Notes under the pieces: model-generated
Databases searched by the model: none
What the model was told of the DNA's origin: nothing
Seen by the model: the letters and a program-made list of their open reading frames with translations, nothing else
Shown: piece by piece, positions 18,484 to 27,307 of the stretch
Layout of the letters: the number at the start of each line of letters is the position of its first letter
How positions within the stretch are numbered: the stretch's first letter is position 1
Assembly (NCBI GenBank): GCA_900473185.1
Contig: UCKU01000012.1
Coordinates: 150,581-214,580, forward strand
Reading direction: 5' to 3'
Source of the DNA: Hyphomicrobiales bacterium
GTDB lineage: Bacteria > Pseudomonadota > Alphaproteobacteria > Rhizobiales > Rhizobiaceae
Length of the DNA stretch: 64,000 nucleotides
Position numbers and translations under genes: made by a program

Positions 18484-19968
18484 ATGCCTCTCCTTCAAGT
18501 CGACAATATCACCCGCAGTTTCGGGTCCACACGTGCGCTTTCCGGCGCCCATTTCTCTATCGAGCGGGGTGAGATCGTCGCGCTGATGGGAGCCAATGGC
18601 GCCGGCAAATCGACGCTGGTGAAGATAATCTCCGGCGTGCTTGCGGCCGATGGCGGAACAATCAGCCTGAGCGGCCGGCCCTTTTCGCCGAAAACGCCAT
18701 CCGAGGCGGCAAAGGCCGGCGTCGTGACCGTGCATCAATCGACGGATCTAGTCGGAGCGGCGGGGCTGACGGTTGCCGACGCCCTACTGCTGCATCGCTT
18801 CGCAGAGGGCAGCACGCCCTTCTTTCTCTCCCGCGCAAGCGTGCGACGCGAAGCGCGCTCCATGCTCGATGCCGCCGGATTCTCGCTGCCGCTCGACCGG
18901 GATTTCGGCGATCTGACCGCAGCAGACCGGCAGTTGGTTGCGATCGCCCGGGCGCTTGCCAACAAGGCCGAGCTGCTGATCCTCGACGAACCGACCGCAA
19001 GCCTTTCGGCAGACGAAAGCCGGCGCCTGTTCGACATCCTGCTTACCTTGCGGGCGCAAGGCCTTGCCATCCTCTATATATCTCACCGCACCGCCGACCT
19101 CGAAGCGATCGCAGATCGAGCGCTCGTCATGCGCGGAGGCCGCATCGTCGGCAGCTTCAACCGGCCAATCGACTTTTCCAGCGCCATCGAAACGATGATC
19201 GGTCGCAGGCTCGAAACGGGACGGCCGGACACCCGCCCAGCAACGGGCTCAGCTGTTTTCGAAATGCACGGCATCCGCCTCCTGCCATCAGGCAAGCCCT
19301 TCGATCTGACCCTGCGTGAAGGCGAGGTCGTTGCCATCACCGGCGTGCTGGGAGCGGGCAAAAGCAGTCTCCTATCAGCGATCTTCGGCGTTCGAGACTT
19401 GGCTGACGGCACGATGCAACTCGACGGCAAGCCCTACAGGCCGAAATCGCCGGGCGACGCAATTGCCGCAGGCGTCGCCATGGCAGCCGAGGATCGCCAT
19501 CGCTCCTCGCTGATGCCGGCCGCCTGGCCCGGCAATTCGCTCGCGGCCACCATCAGCCTGCCGCATCTTGCCAAATGGTATCCGAGCGGCCTGCTTTTCG
19601 GCGGCCGCGAGCGGCGCGAAGCAGAGCAGGCCATTTCCCGACTGGGCATCAAGGCAGCCGGTCCGCTCGCCTCGATCTGGACTCTGTCCGGCGGCAATCA
19701 GCAGAAGACGGTCATCGCCCGCTGGGAGGCGGAGCCAAGCCGGCTGCTGCTGCTCGACGAACCGTTCCAGGGCGTCGATGTCGGCGCCCGCCATGACATC
19801 ATCCAGGCGATCCGGGCGCGCACCGACCGGGCGACGCTGATCGCCACATCCGATCCCGAAGAGGCCTATGAGGTCGCCGACCGCATCCTGACGATCGACC
19901 ACCACAGCTTGCTGCCCGATCTCGTCGACATCGCCTCTTCTTCAGCTCCACAGGACATTTCCGCATGA
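18484..19968 (+). CDS. Sugar ABC transporter double-domain ATPase (RbsA/MglA type)
   Basis: 494-residue ATPase with two nucleotide-binding domains. The first Walker A is GANGAGKST (36-44) and the second is GVLGAGKSS (near 287-295). The first signature is the atypical FGDLTAADRQLVAIARAL; the second is LSGGNQQK (near 400). This asymmetry is normal for carbohydrate-type CUT2 ATPases. It overlaps the permease gene by 4 bp (ATGA) and is divergent from its probable binding protein. The ribosome site before the ATG is weak. Confidence 0.92.
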   Translation: MPLLQVDNITRSFGSTRALSGAHFSIERGEIVALMGANGAGKSTLVKIISGVLAADGGTISLSGRPFSPKTPSEAAKAGVVTVHQSTDLVGAAGLTVADALLLHRFAEGSTPFFLSRASVRREARSMLDAAGFSLPLDRDFGDLTAADRQLVAIARALANKAELLILDEPTASLSADESRRLFDILLTLRAQGLAILYISHRTADLEAIADRALVMRGGRIVGSFNRPIDFSSAIETMIGRRLETGRPDTRPATGSAVFEMHGIRLLPSGKPFDLTLREGEVVAITGVLGAGKSSLLSAIFGVRDLADGTMQLDGKPYRPKSPGDAIAAGVAMAAEDRHRSSLMPAAWPGNSLAATISLPHLAKWYPSGLLFGGRERREAEQAISRLGIKAAGPLASIWTLSGGNQQKTVIARWEAEPSRLLLLDEPFQGVDVGARHDIIQAIRARTDRATLIATSDPEEAYEVADRILTIDHHSLLPDLVDIASSSAPQDISA

Positions 19969-21023
19969 CGACCATCGACGAAGAGGCCCTGCCAAAGACC
20001 GGCGCAGCCCCGCGGAGCCGCAGTCAGGATACCCGTGCTCTGGCACTCGGCAGCTTTCTGCGCGCCGGTGCGGTGTTCATCCTGCTCGGGCTGATGGTGA
20101 TCGGTTTCACCATCGCGCAACCGGCCTTCATCAACATTGGCAATCTGATGAGCATCCTGCAGGCCGTATCGGTCGTCGCGATCCTCGGCGCCGGTGTGAC
20201 GGTGACGCTTGCCGTCGGCGGCTTTGATCTCTCGATCGGTGCGGTGGCCGCATCCAGCGTCATGGCCGCGAGTTATGCGATGATCGTCTGGCACCTTGAT
20301 GTTTTCGCCACCGTACCGCTGGCTCTTGCCTTCGGCGCCGCGGTCGGGCTCGTCAATGCCTTGCTCATCGTGCGCCTGCGCGTGCCCGATCTGCTGGCGA
20401 CACTTGCCATGATGTTCCTGCTGTCGGGCCTGCAACTCATCCCGACCGCCGGGCGATCGATTTCTGCGGGATTGGTCCTGCCTGATGGCTCCAAGGCGAC
20501 CGGCGCCTATGACCCGGCTTTCCTGCTGATCGGCCGCTATAGCCTGTTTGCCACCCTGCCCGTTTCCGTCGTGCTGATGGCCGTCGTCGCCATCGTCCTT
20601 TTCGTGCTGACCGAACGTACCCGCATCGGCCGGCTGCTTTTTGCGACCGGCGGCAATGAGGTGGCGACGCGGCTTGCCGGCGCGTCCACGACACGGCTGA
20701 AGACACTCGCCTATGTCATCTCGGGGACATTGGCAGCCCTTGGTGGCATCGTAATCGCCGCCCGTGTCGGACGCGGCGATGTCTCCTCCGGCGGCTCGCT
20801 GCTGATGGACTCAGTGGCCGCTGCCCTGATCGGTTTTGCCGTTCTCAACCTGCGCCGACCCAACGTCCTTGGCACCATTGCCGGCGCCGTCTTCGTCGGC
20901 GTGCTGCTCAACGGCCTGACGATGCTGAACGCGCCCTATTACACGCAGGATTTCGTCAAGGGTGCCGTGCTCGTCGGAGCGCTGGCGCTGACTTATGGGC
21001 TCGGCCGCAACGGCGATCGCTGA
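19965..21023 (+). CDS. Sugar ABC transporter permease (RbsC type)
   Basis: 352-residue CUT2 permease with about ten membrane segments after a 30-residue polar N-terminus. The conserved GGFDLSIGAVAA stretch and the loop FATGGNEVATRLAGASTTRLK are typical of RbsC. It is translationally coupled to the ATPase and completes that two-gene unit. Confidence 0.92.
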   Translation: MTTIDEEALPKTGAAPRSRSQDTRALALGSFLRAGAVFILLGLMVIGFTIAQPAFINIGNLMSILQAVSVVAILGAGVTVTLAVGGFDLSIGAVAASSVMAASYAMIVWHLDVFATVPLALAFGAAVGLVNALLIVRLRVPDLLATLAMMFLLSGLQLIPTAGRSISAGLVLPDGSKATGAYDPAFLLIGRYSLFATLPVSVVLMAVVAIVLFVLTERTRIGRLLFATGGNEVATRLAGASTTRLKTLAYVISGTLAALGGIVIAARVGRGDVSSGGSLLMDSVAAALIGFAVLNLRRPNVLGTIAGAVFVGVLLNGLTMLNAPYYTQDFVKGAVLVGALALTYGLGRNGDR

Positions 21024-21100
21024 AGCCAGGCTTTGGCTTCAGAAAATTTCCTGCGACGGTGTGCTTTTGGAATAACGTACCTCTTATGGGCTTTAAATCT

Positions 21101-21114
21101 ATATAATTTACAGA
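21101..21114 (+). promoter_or_regulatory. Shared AT-rich motif, copy 3
   Basis: TATATAATTTACAG, 25 bp before the next binding-protein ATG, similar to copies at 14556 and 18326. Distance suggests it overlaps the core promoter or lies close to the start of transcription. Confidence 0.3.
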
Positions 21115-21138
21115 CTATCAAATTGAGAGGGTATCGTT

Positions 21139-22149
21139 ATGAATGAAGGACTTGGAGGCGGCTTCGGACGCCGTGAAATCTTGAAGCTCGCGGCTGTCGC
21201 CAGTGCGACCTTTGCAGGCGCCAGCATGCTGACCGCGCCGGCTGCAAGGGCCGACGACGAAGGGCTTTCCCTGAAAGGCAAGCGCATCGCTATCAGCGCC
21301 ACAGGCACGGACCACTATTTCGATCTGCAGGTCTATAATGCCCAGATCGAAGAGGTGAAGCGGCTTGGTGGCGAACCGATCGCCGTTGATGCCGGCCGTA
21401 ACGACGGCAAGCTGATCGCTCAGCTACAGACGCTCGTCGCCCAGAAGCCGGATGCGCTCGTACAGATCCTCGGCACGCTCAGCGTCATCGATCCCTGGCT
21501 GAAGAAGGCCCGTGACGCCGGCATCCCGGTAGTGACCGTCGATGTCGGCTCGACCAATTCGATCAACAACACGACGTCGGACAATTGGGGCATCGGTAAG
21601 GATCTCGCCCTGCAGCTCATCTCCGACATCGGCGGCGAAGGCAACATCGTCGTCTTCAACGGCTTCTACGGCGTCACACCCTGCGCCATCCGCTACGACC
21701 AGCTCGTCAACGTCGTCAAGTATTTCCCGAAGGTGAAGATCATCCAACCGGAACTGCGCGACGTCATCCCGAATACGGTTCAGGACGCCTTCACGCAGAT
21801 CACCGCGATCCTCAATAAATATCCGGAGAAGGGCTCGATCAAGGCCGTCTGGTCGGCCTGGGATATTCCGCAGCTTGGCGCGACGCAGGCCATCGCCGCT
21901 GCCGGCCGCAACGAGATCCGCACCTATGGCGTCGATGGCAGCCCGGAGGTTCTCCAGCTCGTTGCCGACAAGAACTCGCCGGCGGGCGCCGATGCTGCCC
22001 AGCAGCCCGCCGAAATCGGCCGTGTCGCAGTCCGCAACGTTGCCAAGCTGCTCGCCGGCCAGACGCTGCCGCGCGAGACCTATGTTCCGGCGCTGCTCGC
22101 CAACAAGGAAAACGTTTCCGAGATCATCAAGAAGCTCGGCATCGGCTGA
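21139..22149 (+). CDS. Periplasmic sugar-type binding protein with Tat-like signal
   Basis: 336-residue receptor. The N-terminus has a twin-arginine pattern (GRREILKLAAVASATFAG) with likely cleavage after ARA, unlike the Sec signal of the neighbouring receptor. The mature part is of RbsB type: DHYFDLQVYNAQIEEVKRLG and IAQLQTLVAQKPDALVQILG. GAGAGGG precedes the ATG. It heads a four-gene importer operon (22210-25748), followed directly by a flavin monooxygenase gene. Ligand unknown. Confidence 0.88.
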   Translation: MNEGLGGGFGRREILKLAAVASATFAGASMLTAPAARADDEGLSLKGKRIAISATGTDHYFDLQVYNAQIEEVKRLGGEPIAVDAGRNDGKLIAQLQTLVAQKPDALVQILGTLSVIDPWLKKARDAGIPVVTVDVGSTNSINNTTSDNWGIGKDLALQLISDIGGEGNIVVFNGFYGVTPCAIRYDQLVNVVKYFPKVKIIQPELRDVIPNTVQDAFTQITAILNKYPEKGSIKAVWSAWDIPQLGATQAIAAAGRNEIRTYGVDGSPEVLQLVADKNSPAGADAAQQPAEIGRVAVRNVAKLLAGQTLPRETYVPALLANKENVSEIIKKLGIG

Positions 22150-22159
22150 TATCAAAGCG

Positions 22160-22185
22160 GACCTTGCGGCTAGCGCCGCAGGGTC
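22160..22185. repeat. Intercistronic hairpin after binding-protein gene
   Basis: Near-perfect 11-bp inverted repeat GACCTTGCGGC / GCCGCAGGGTC (one G-T wobble) around TAGC, 10 bases after the binding-protein stop. There is no T-tract; it probably protects the upstream mRNA. Confidence 0.7.
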
Positions 22186-22209
22186 TGCATGTCCCTGGAA
22201 AGCGGTATC

Positions 22210-23760
22210 ATGACTGCACCCGTCCCGACGCAAGCGACCGACAATAACGATGTCGTCATTCGCTTCGATCACATCGTCAAGCGCTTCGGCGGTGCCCAGG
22301 CGCTCGCCGACGCATCGCTTTCTATACGTCGCGGCACGGTCCACGGCCTCGTCGGACAGAACGGCGCCGGCAAATCGACGCTAATCAAGCTGCTTGCCGG
22401 GTTGCATGTCGCAGACGAGGGCACGATCGAAATCGAAGGCAAAGCCTATGATCGGCTGACACCGCATCTCAACGAAGAGCTCGGCATCCATTTCATCCAT
22501 CAGGACAGGCTGCTGGTTCCGACATTCACCGTCGGCGAGGCCTTGTTCCTCGGCCGCGAAACGCGGCTTGCGAAAACTCCCTTCCTCGATCGCCGGGCGA
22601 TGCAGAAGCGCGCGAGCGAGCTCCTTGCCAATTATTTCGGGATCACTCTGCCGAAGAACGCCCTTATCGGCGAGCTCTCGACTGCCGAAAGGCAGATCGT
22701 CCAAATCACCCGAGCATTGCTCCACCAGCCAAAAGTCCTCGTCTTCGACGAGCCGACCGCTGCCCTGGTTCGTCGCGAGGCGGAGATCCTTTTTCGCCTG
22801 ATCCGCCGGCTGCGCGACGAAGGCGTGACCATTATCTACATCTCGCATTACCTCAACGAGATCGAAGAACTCTGCGATCACGTCACCGTGCTGCGAAACG
22901 GCCGGGATGTGGCCTCGTTGCCGATTGGCGAAACCTCGGCCAAGGCGATCGCCAGCCTGATGATCGAGCGTGACATCGCCGAAATGTTCCCCAAGCGCCA
23001 GGTCGATCTCGGCGAAGCGATCCTGAACATCCGCGGGCTTTCTGCGCCCAACCGGTTTGACGATGTCAGTTTCAGCCTGCGGCGTGGCGAGGTGCTCGGG
23101 ATCACCGGCCTCCTCGGCTCCGGCGCCAAAGACCTGATCCGCACGCTCTTCGGTCTGGAACAAGCCACAAGCGGCGAGATTGAAATCGAGGGCCGAGCAG
23201 CACAGTCGCGTAGCCCGGCAAGGGCCGTCGACCGCCGGCTTGCACTTGTTCCCGAGGATCGGCGCGGACACGGCGTCGGCCTTGATCTCAGCGTGACCGA
23301 GAATATCACGCTCCCGAGTCTTGCCCGTTACAGCCGTTTCGGTTTCCTCAATCGCAGGCGTGAACGCTCCGATACCGAGGACCTGATCAAGCGGCTGCAG
23401 ATCAAGACGGCCGGGCGCGATGCGCTGGTCCGCACACTCTCGGGCGGAAATCAGCAGAAGGTGGCGATTGCCAAATGGCTGAGCCGCCAGTCGGAAATCT
23501 ACTTGCTGGATGAACCGACCGTCGGCGTCGATATCGGCTCGAAGGTTGAGATCTACGCGCTGATCGGCGAGCTTGCGGCCCGCGGCGCCGGCGTCATCGT
23601 GCTCTCTTCCGACCTGCCCGAGCTCGTCGGCATCACGGACCGGATCCTGGTGTTTTTCCGCGGCCGGCTGATCCGCGAACTCGACTCCTCCCAAACCACA
23701 ACGGATGAAGTGCTGTCGATCTCGACCGGCGCTTCGGAAGGATTACGCCATGTCGGCTGA
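22210..23760 (+). CDS. Sugar ABC transporter double-domain ATPase (RbsA type)
   Basis: 516-residue CUT2 ATPase. First Walker A is GQNGAGKST; the second is degenerate (GLLGSGAKDL), as is usual in this family, with intact LSGGNQQK in the second half. Two in-frame ATGs exist (22189, 22210); 22210 has GGAAAG at better spacing and lies clear of the hairpin. The 3' end overlaps the first permease gene by 11 bp. Confidence 0.9.
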   Translation: MTAPVPTQATDNNDVVIRFDHIVKRFGGAQALADASLSIRRGTVHGLVGQNGAGKSTLIKLLAGLHVADEGTIEIEGKAYDRLTPHLNEELGIHFIHQDRLLVPTFTVGEALFLGRETRLAKTPFLDRRAMQKRASELLANYFGITLPKNALIGELSTAERQIVQITRALLHQPKVLVFDEPTAALVRREAEILFRLIRRLRDEGVTIIYISHYLNEIEELCDHVTVLRNGRDVASLPIGETSAKAIASLMIERDIAEMFPKRQVDLGEAILNIRGLSAPNRFDDVSFSLRRGEVLGITGLLGSGAKDLIRTLFGLEQATSGEIEIEGRAAQSRSPARAVDRRLALVPEDRRGHGVGLDLSVTENITLPSLARYSRFGFLNRRRERSDTEDLIKRLQIKTAGRDALVRTLSGGNQQKVAIAKWLSRQSEIYLLDEPTVGVDIGSKVEIYALIGELAARGAGVIVLSSDLPELVGITDRILVFFRGRLIRELDSSQTTTDEVLSISTGASEGLRHVG

Positions 23761-24769
23761 CGTTCACTTCGCGCGCCTTCCCGCCGTTTCCTCGGGCCCC
23801 GTGCAGCAATCGAAGGGCGCGGCAGCCGTCGCGGTGCTCCGCTTCGGCTCGCTACTTGCCTTCGTGGCCATCCTCATCGTGTTCTCGCTGACGGCGCCCT
23901 ACTTCCTGTCGGTCGGCAATATCGGCAATGTTCTCGGCCAGACTGCCATTTCGGGCGTGCTGGCGATCGGCTTGACCTTAGTGCTGATCGCCGGCGGCTC
24001 GAACGTCGTCACCGGCGGCATCGACCTGTCGCTGGCAGCCAATATGGGCCTGAGTGCTGCAGTCTATGCGACGCTGATCCAGCTCGGCTATGGCGACGCA
24101 ACGGCGGCCGCCGCGGCCTTGCTGACCGGGCTTGCGATCGGCGCAGTCAACGCTGTCGCCGTCGTGCTCGCGGGCATCGTCCCGCTGCTAGCAACGCTCG
24201 CAGTGATGAATGTCGTCGCCGGCCTCGAGCTTGTCTTGACGCAGAATACCGTCGTGCCCGCCTCGACCGATTTCCTGACAGTGGTTTCGGCCTCCGACAG
24301 TTTCGGCATTCCCATTCTAGCCTATGTGCTGATCGGGTTTACGGCAATTGCCAGCGCCATCGTGCAATATACGCCGGTCGGTCTGAGGCTTTATGCCGTC
24401 GGCGAGTTTCCGGATGCGGCGCGCGCCGCGGGCCTGCCGCTCAAGCGGCTGCTTGCCGGCGCCTTCATTGCCAGCGGGCTCTGCGGCGGTTTTGCCGGCA
24501 TTCTCTCGGTTTCCTATCTCAGCGGCAGCACGACCGGTTCGGGCGAAGCGCTGCTGCCCGTCGTCGTCATCGCGTTGCTCGGCTCGGTCTTTTCGCGGCG
24601 GCTGGTTCCGACCGTTCCGGGAACACTGATTTCGGCACTGTTCATTGGCTTCCTCACCAACGGCTTCCAGCTCCTGAACCTGCCGAGCACGCTCGTCAGC
24701 GGCGTGCAGGGGCTTCTCATCCTGATCGTCGTGTCGGCCACGACATTACTGCGCAAGCGGGAGATCTGA
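23750..24769 (+). CDS. Sugar ABC transporter permease 1 (RbsC type)
   Basis: 339-residue CUT2 permease with about ten membrane segments. It contains GGIDLSLAANMGLS and the loop YAVGEFPDAARAAGLPLKR. The start at 23750 has GGAAGGA upstream inside the ATPase gene; the 11-bp overlap implies coupling. It is one of two different permeases in the operon, suggesting a heterodimeric channel. Confidence 0.91.
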   Translation: MSADVHFARLPAVSSGPVQQSKGAAAVAVLRFGSLLAFVAILIVFSLTAPYFLSVGNIGNVLGQTAISGVLAIGLTLVLIAGGSNVVTGGIDLSLAANMGLSAAVYATLIQLGYGDATAAAAALLTGLAIGAVNAVAVVLAGIVPLLATLAVMNVVAGLELVLTQNTVVPASTDFLTVVSASDSFGIPILAYVLIGFTAIASAIVQYTPVGLRLYAVGEFPDAARAAGLPLKRLLAGAFIASGLCGGFAGILSVSYLSGSTTGSGEALLPVVVIALLGSVFSRRLVPTVPGTLISALFIGFLTNGFQLLNLPSTLVSGVQGLLILIVVSATTLLRKREI

Positions 24770-24770
24770 C

Positions 24771-25748
24771 ATGTCCGCCTCGACTTCAGCCGGACGCTCG
24801 CTCGCCGGCCTCGCACGCTTTGGCCTGATCGTGGCTCTGATCGTGGTTTTCTCTGTCTTCTCGATCCTTGCGCCAACCTTCTTCACGCCCGGCAACCTGC
24901 AGAGCATTCTCGTCAACAACTTCACGCTGCTCGCCATCGTCTCGATCGCCATGACCTTCGCCGTCTCCGCAGGCGGTATCGATCTGTCGGTCGGCACGGC
25001 CGTCGATTTCGCAAGCTTTGCTTTCGTCTCCCTCGTTCTGGCGGGCCAGCCGGTGGCGCTCGCGCTGCTCGCCGGCCTCGCAGCCGGCGCGTTGGTCGGC
25101 GCATTCAATGCTGTTCTTGTGTCCGTGATCGGCGTTGCACCATTTCTGGCGACACTCGGCACTCTGTTTATAGGCCGTAGCATCCAGCAATTGCTGACCA
25201 ATGGCGGAAATCCGGTCTATCTCCCGCCCTCGGGCGTGCCGGAGGCCTTCCGCTTCGTCGGTCACGGCACGATCGCCAATGTGCCCGTTCCGCTGGTGAT
25301 TGCCGCGGTCGTCATTGCCGGTGCGGCAGCCGTGTTCGCCTGGACGCGTTTCGGGCGGGTGGTGGTCTCGATCGGCATCCAGCCAAGCGTCGTGCGCTAT
25401 TCCGGCATCGGGCTTGGCGTCCCTGTTGCCGCCACCTTCATTCTCGCCGGGCTGATTGCCGGTGTTGCCGGCCTTATCCTGACGGCAACCGTGACAGTCT
25501 ACATCCCCTCCTCCGGCAATGCGTTCCTGCTGAACGCCATCGGCGCGACCTTTATCGGCACGACGCTGTCGCCACTCGGCCGGCCCAATATCCTCGGCAC
25601 CGTCCTCGGTGTCCTGCTCCTCAGCATTGTTGCCAATGGCCTGCTGCTGACGGGCCTGAACTTCTACTGGCAGCAGGTCGGCACCGGCACGCTCATCTTT
25701 GCCGTGCTCGCCTTCAGCTTCATCAACAGAAAAACAGTCGGCGCCTGA
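24771..25748 (+). CDS. Sugar ABC transporter permease 2 (RbsC type)
   Basis: 325-residue CUT2 permease starting one base after the previous stop. It has about ten membrane segments, a GGIDLSVGTAVDFAS stretch and a short C-terminus. It pairs with the first permease; having two permeases, rather than the single one of the adjacent system, distinguishes this importer. Confidence 0.91.
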   Translation: MSASTSAGRSLAGLARFGLIVALIVVFSVFSILAPTFFTPGNLQSILVNNFTLLAIVSIAMTFAVSAGGIDLSVGTAVDFASFAFVSLVLAGQPVALALLAGLAAGALVGAFNAVLVSVIGVAPFLATLGTLFIGRSIQQLLTNGGNPVYLPPSGVPEAFRFVGHGTIANVPVPLVIAAVVIAGAAAVFAWTRFGRVVVSIGIQPSVVRYSGIGLGVPVAATFILAGLIAGVAGLILTATVTVYIPSSGNAFLLNAIGATFIGTTLSPLGRPNILGTVLGVLLLSIVANGLLLTGLNFYWQQVGTGTLIFAVLAFSFINRKTVGA

Positions 25749-25782
25749 ATCGCACCTCGCCGACCGATGCAGGAAGAATAAA

Positions 25783-27183
25783 ATGACCCGTGAAATCAGG
25801 CTCAACGCCTTCGACATGAATTGCGTCGGACACCAGTCGCCAGGGCTTTGGCGGCATCCGCGCGACAAGTCCTGGACCTACAAGGATCTCGACTATTGGG
25901 TGCATCTGGCAAAGACGCTGGAGCGCGGCAAGTTCGATGGTCTCTTCATCGCCGACGTGCTCGGCGTCTATGATGTCTTGAACGGCAATGTCGATGCCGC
26001 ATTGCGCCATTCGGCGCAGGTGCCGGTCAACGATCCGCTACAGCTCATCCCAACCATGGCCTACGAGACCGAGCATCTCGGCTTCGGCCTGACGGCTTCG
26101 CTCTCCTTCGAACACCCCTATACGTTCGCCCGGCGCATCTCGACGCTAGACCACCTGACCAAGGGCCGCGTCGGCTGGAACATCGTCACCTCCTACCTGA
26201 ACAGCGGCGCGCTCAATATCGGCCAGGCCGCGCAGACCAACCATGACGATCGCTATGATCTCGCCGACGAATATCTCGAGGTCTGCTACAAGCTCTGGGA
26301 AGGAAGCTGGGAAGACGATGCCGTCGTGCGCGACCGTGAAACCGGCATCTTCACCCATCCGGAAAAGGTCCATCCGATCAACCATTCCGGCAAGTATTTT
26401 AACGTTCCCGGCATTCACCTGAGCGAGCCCTCACCGCAGCGCACGCCCGTGCTCTATCAGGCCGGCGCCTCCAGCCGCGGCAAGGATTTTGCCGGCGCAC
26501 ATGCCGAATGCATCTTCGTAGCTGCGCCCTCCAAGACGGTTCTGAAGCGTTATGTCGCCAATGTTCGCCAGGCAGCCGAGCGGCTGGGTCGTAACCCGCG
26601 CGAAATCCTTGCCTTCAACCTGCAAACCGTCGTGCTTGGGGAGACCGATGCCGAGGCACAGCGCAAGTTCAACGAATATCGCGAGTACGCTTCCTTCGAG
26701 GGAGCGCTGACGCTGATATCAGGCTGGACGGGCATTGACTTCGGCCAGTTCGGCCCGGACGAAGTGTTGCGCCACCGCTATACGAATGCCGTGCAATCGG
26801 CTGTCGAAACCTTCACGACCATCGATCCGAACAAGGAATGGACGGTGCGTGAAATGGCGGACTGGGTCGGCGTCGGCGGTTTCGGCCCGGTCTTCGTCGG
26901 CTCGCCATCGACAGTCGCCGATCTAATGCAGGAATGGGTCGAGGATACCGATGTCGACGGCTTCAACCTTGCCTATGCGGTGACGCCCGAAAGCTTCGAG
27001 GACACCGTCGACCTGCTGGTGCCGGAACTGCAGAAGCGTGGCGTCTACAAGACCGAATACCGGCAGGGTACGCTGCGCGAAAAGCTCGGTGCTGCGGGGG
27101 CAAGGCTGGTTGCGCCACATCCGGGAGCGACCTATCGCAATCTTGGCGCGGAAGCGCCGCGGCTTGCTGTCGGCGGCCGCTGA
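25783..27183 (+). CDS. NtaA/DmoA-type FMN-dependent monooxygenase
   Basis: 466-residue luciferase-like monooxygenase, a paralogue of the one at 12996-14324. It reads MNCVGHQSPGLWRHPRDKS, FIADVLGVYDV, RISTLDHLTKGRVGWNIVTS and YQAGASSRGKDFAGAHAE. The active-site loops and length resemble the DmoA (dimethyl sulfide monooxygenase)/NtaA branch. The ATG at 25783 follows AGGAAG. It sits 34 bp behind the importer operon, so the imported compound is a plausible substrate or precursor. FMNH2 must come from a reductase elsewhere. Confidence 0.88.
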   Translation: MTREIRLNAFDMNCVGHQSPGLWRHPRDKSWTYKDLDYWVHLAKTLERGKFDGLFIADVLGVYDVLNGNVDAALRHSAQVPVNDPLQLIPTMAYETEHLGFGLTASLSFEHPYTFARRISTLDHLTKGRVGWNIVTSYLNSGALNIGQAAQTNHDDRYDLADEYLEVCYKLWEGSWEDDAVVRDRETGIFTHPEKVHPINHSGKYFNVPGIHLSEPSPQRTPVLYQAGASSRGKDFAGAHAECIFVAAPSKTVLKRYVANVRQAAERLGRNPREILAFNLQTVVLGETDAEAQRKFNEYREYASFEGALTLISGWTGIDFGQFGPDEVLRHRYTNAVQSAVETFTTIDPNKEWTVREMADWVGVGGFGPVFVGSPSTVADLMQEWVEDTDVDGFNLAYAVTPESFEDTVDLLVPELQKRGVYKTEYRQGTLREKLGAAGARLVAPHPGATYRNLGAEAPRLAVGGR

Positions 27184-27307
27184 AAAAATAATGGCTGGGT
27201 GACAAAAAATATCTCGCCTGGCCATCCTGTTCGAATTTAATTTCTATCACAGTTACGGTTTCAGCTCGAATATAGATCATTGAATTTTTAGGGGATCAGG
27301 AGGGGGC

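Noticed and set aside
12996..27183. Sulfoquinovose monooxygenase (smo) pathway
   Set aside because: The monooxygenases are of NtaA/DszA type rather than SsuD-like, and there is no SmoI-type glycosidase or dedicated flavin reductase.
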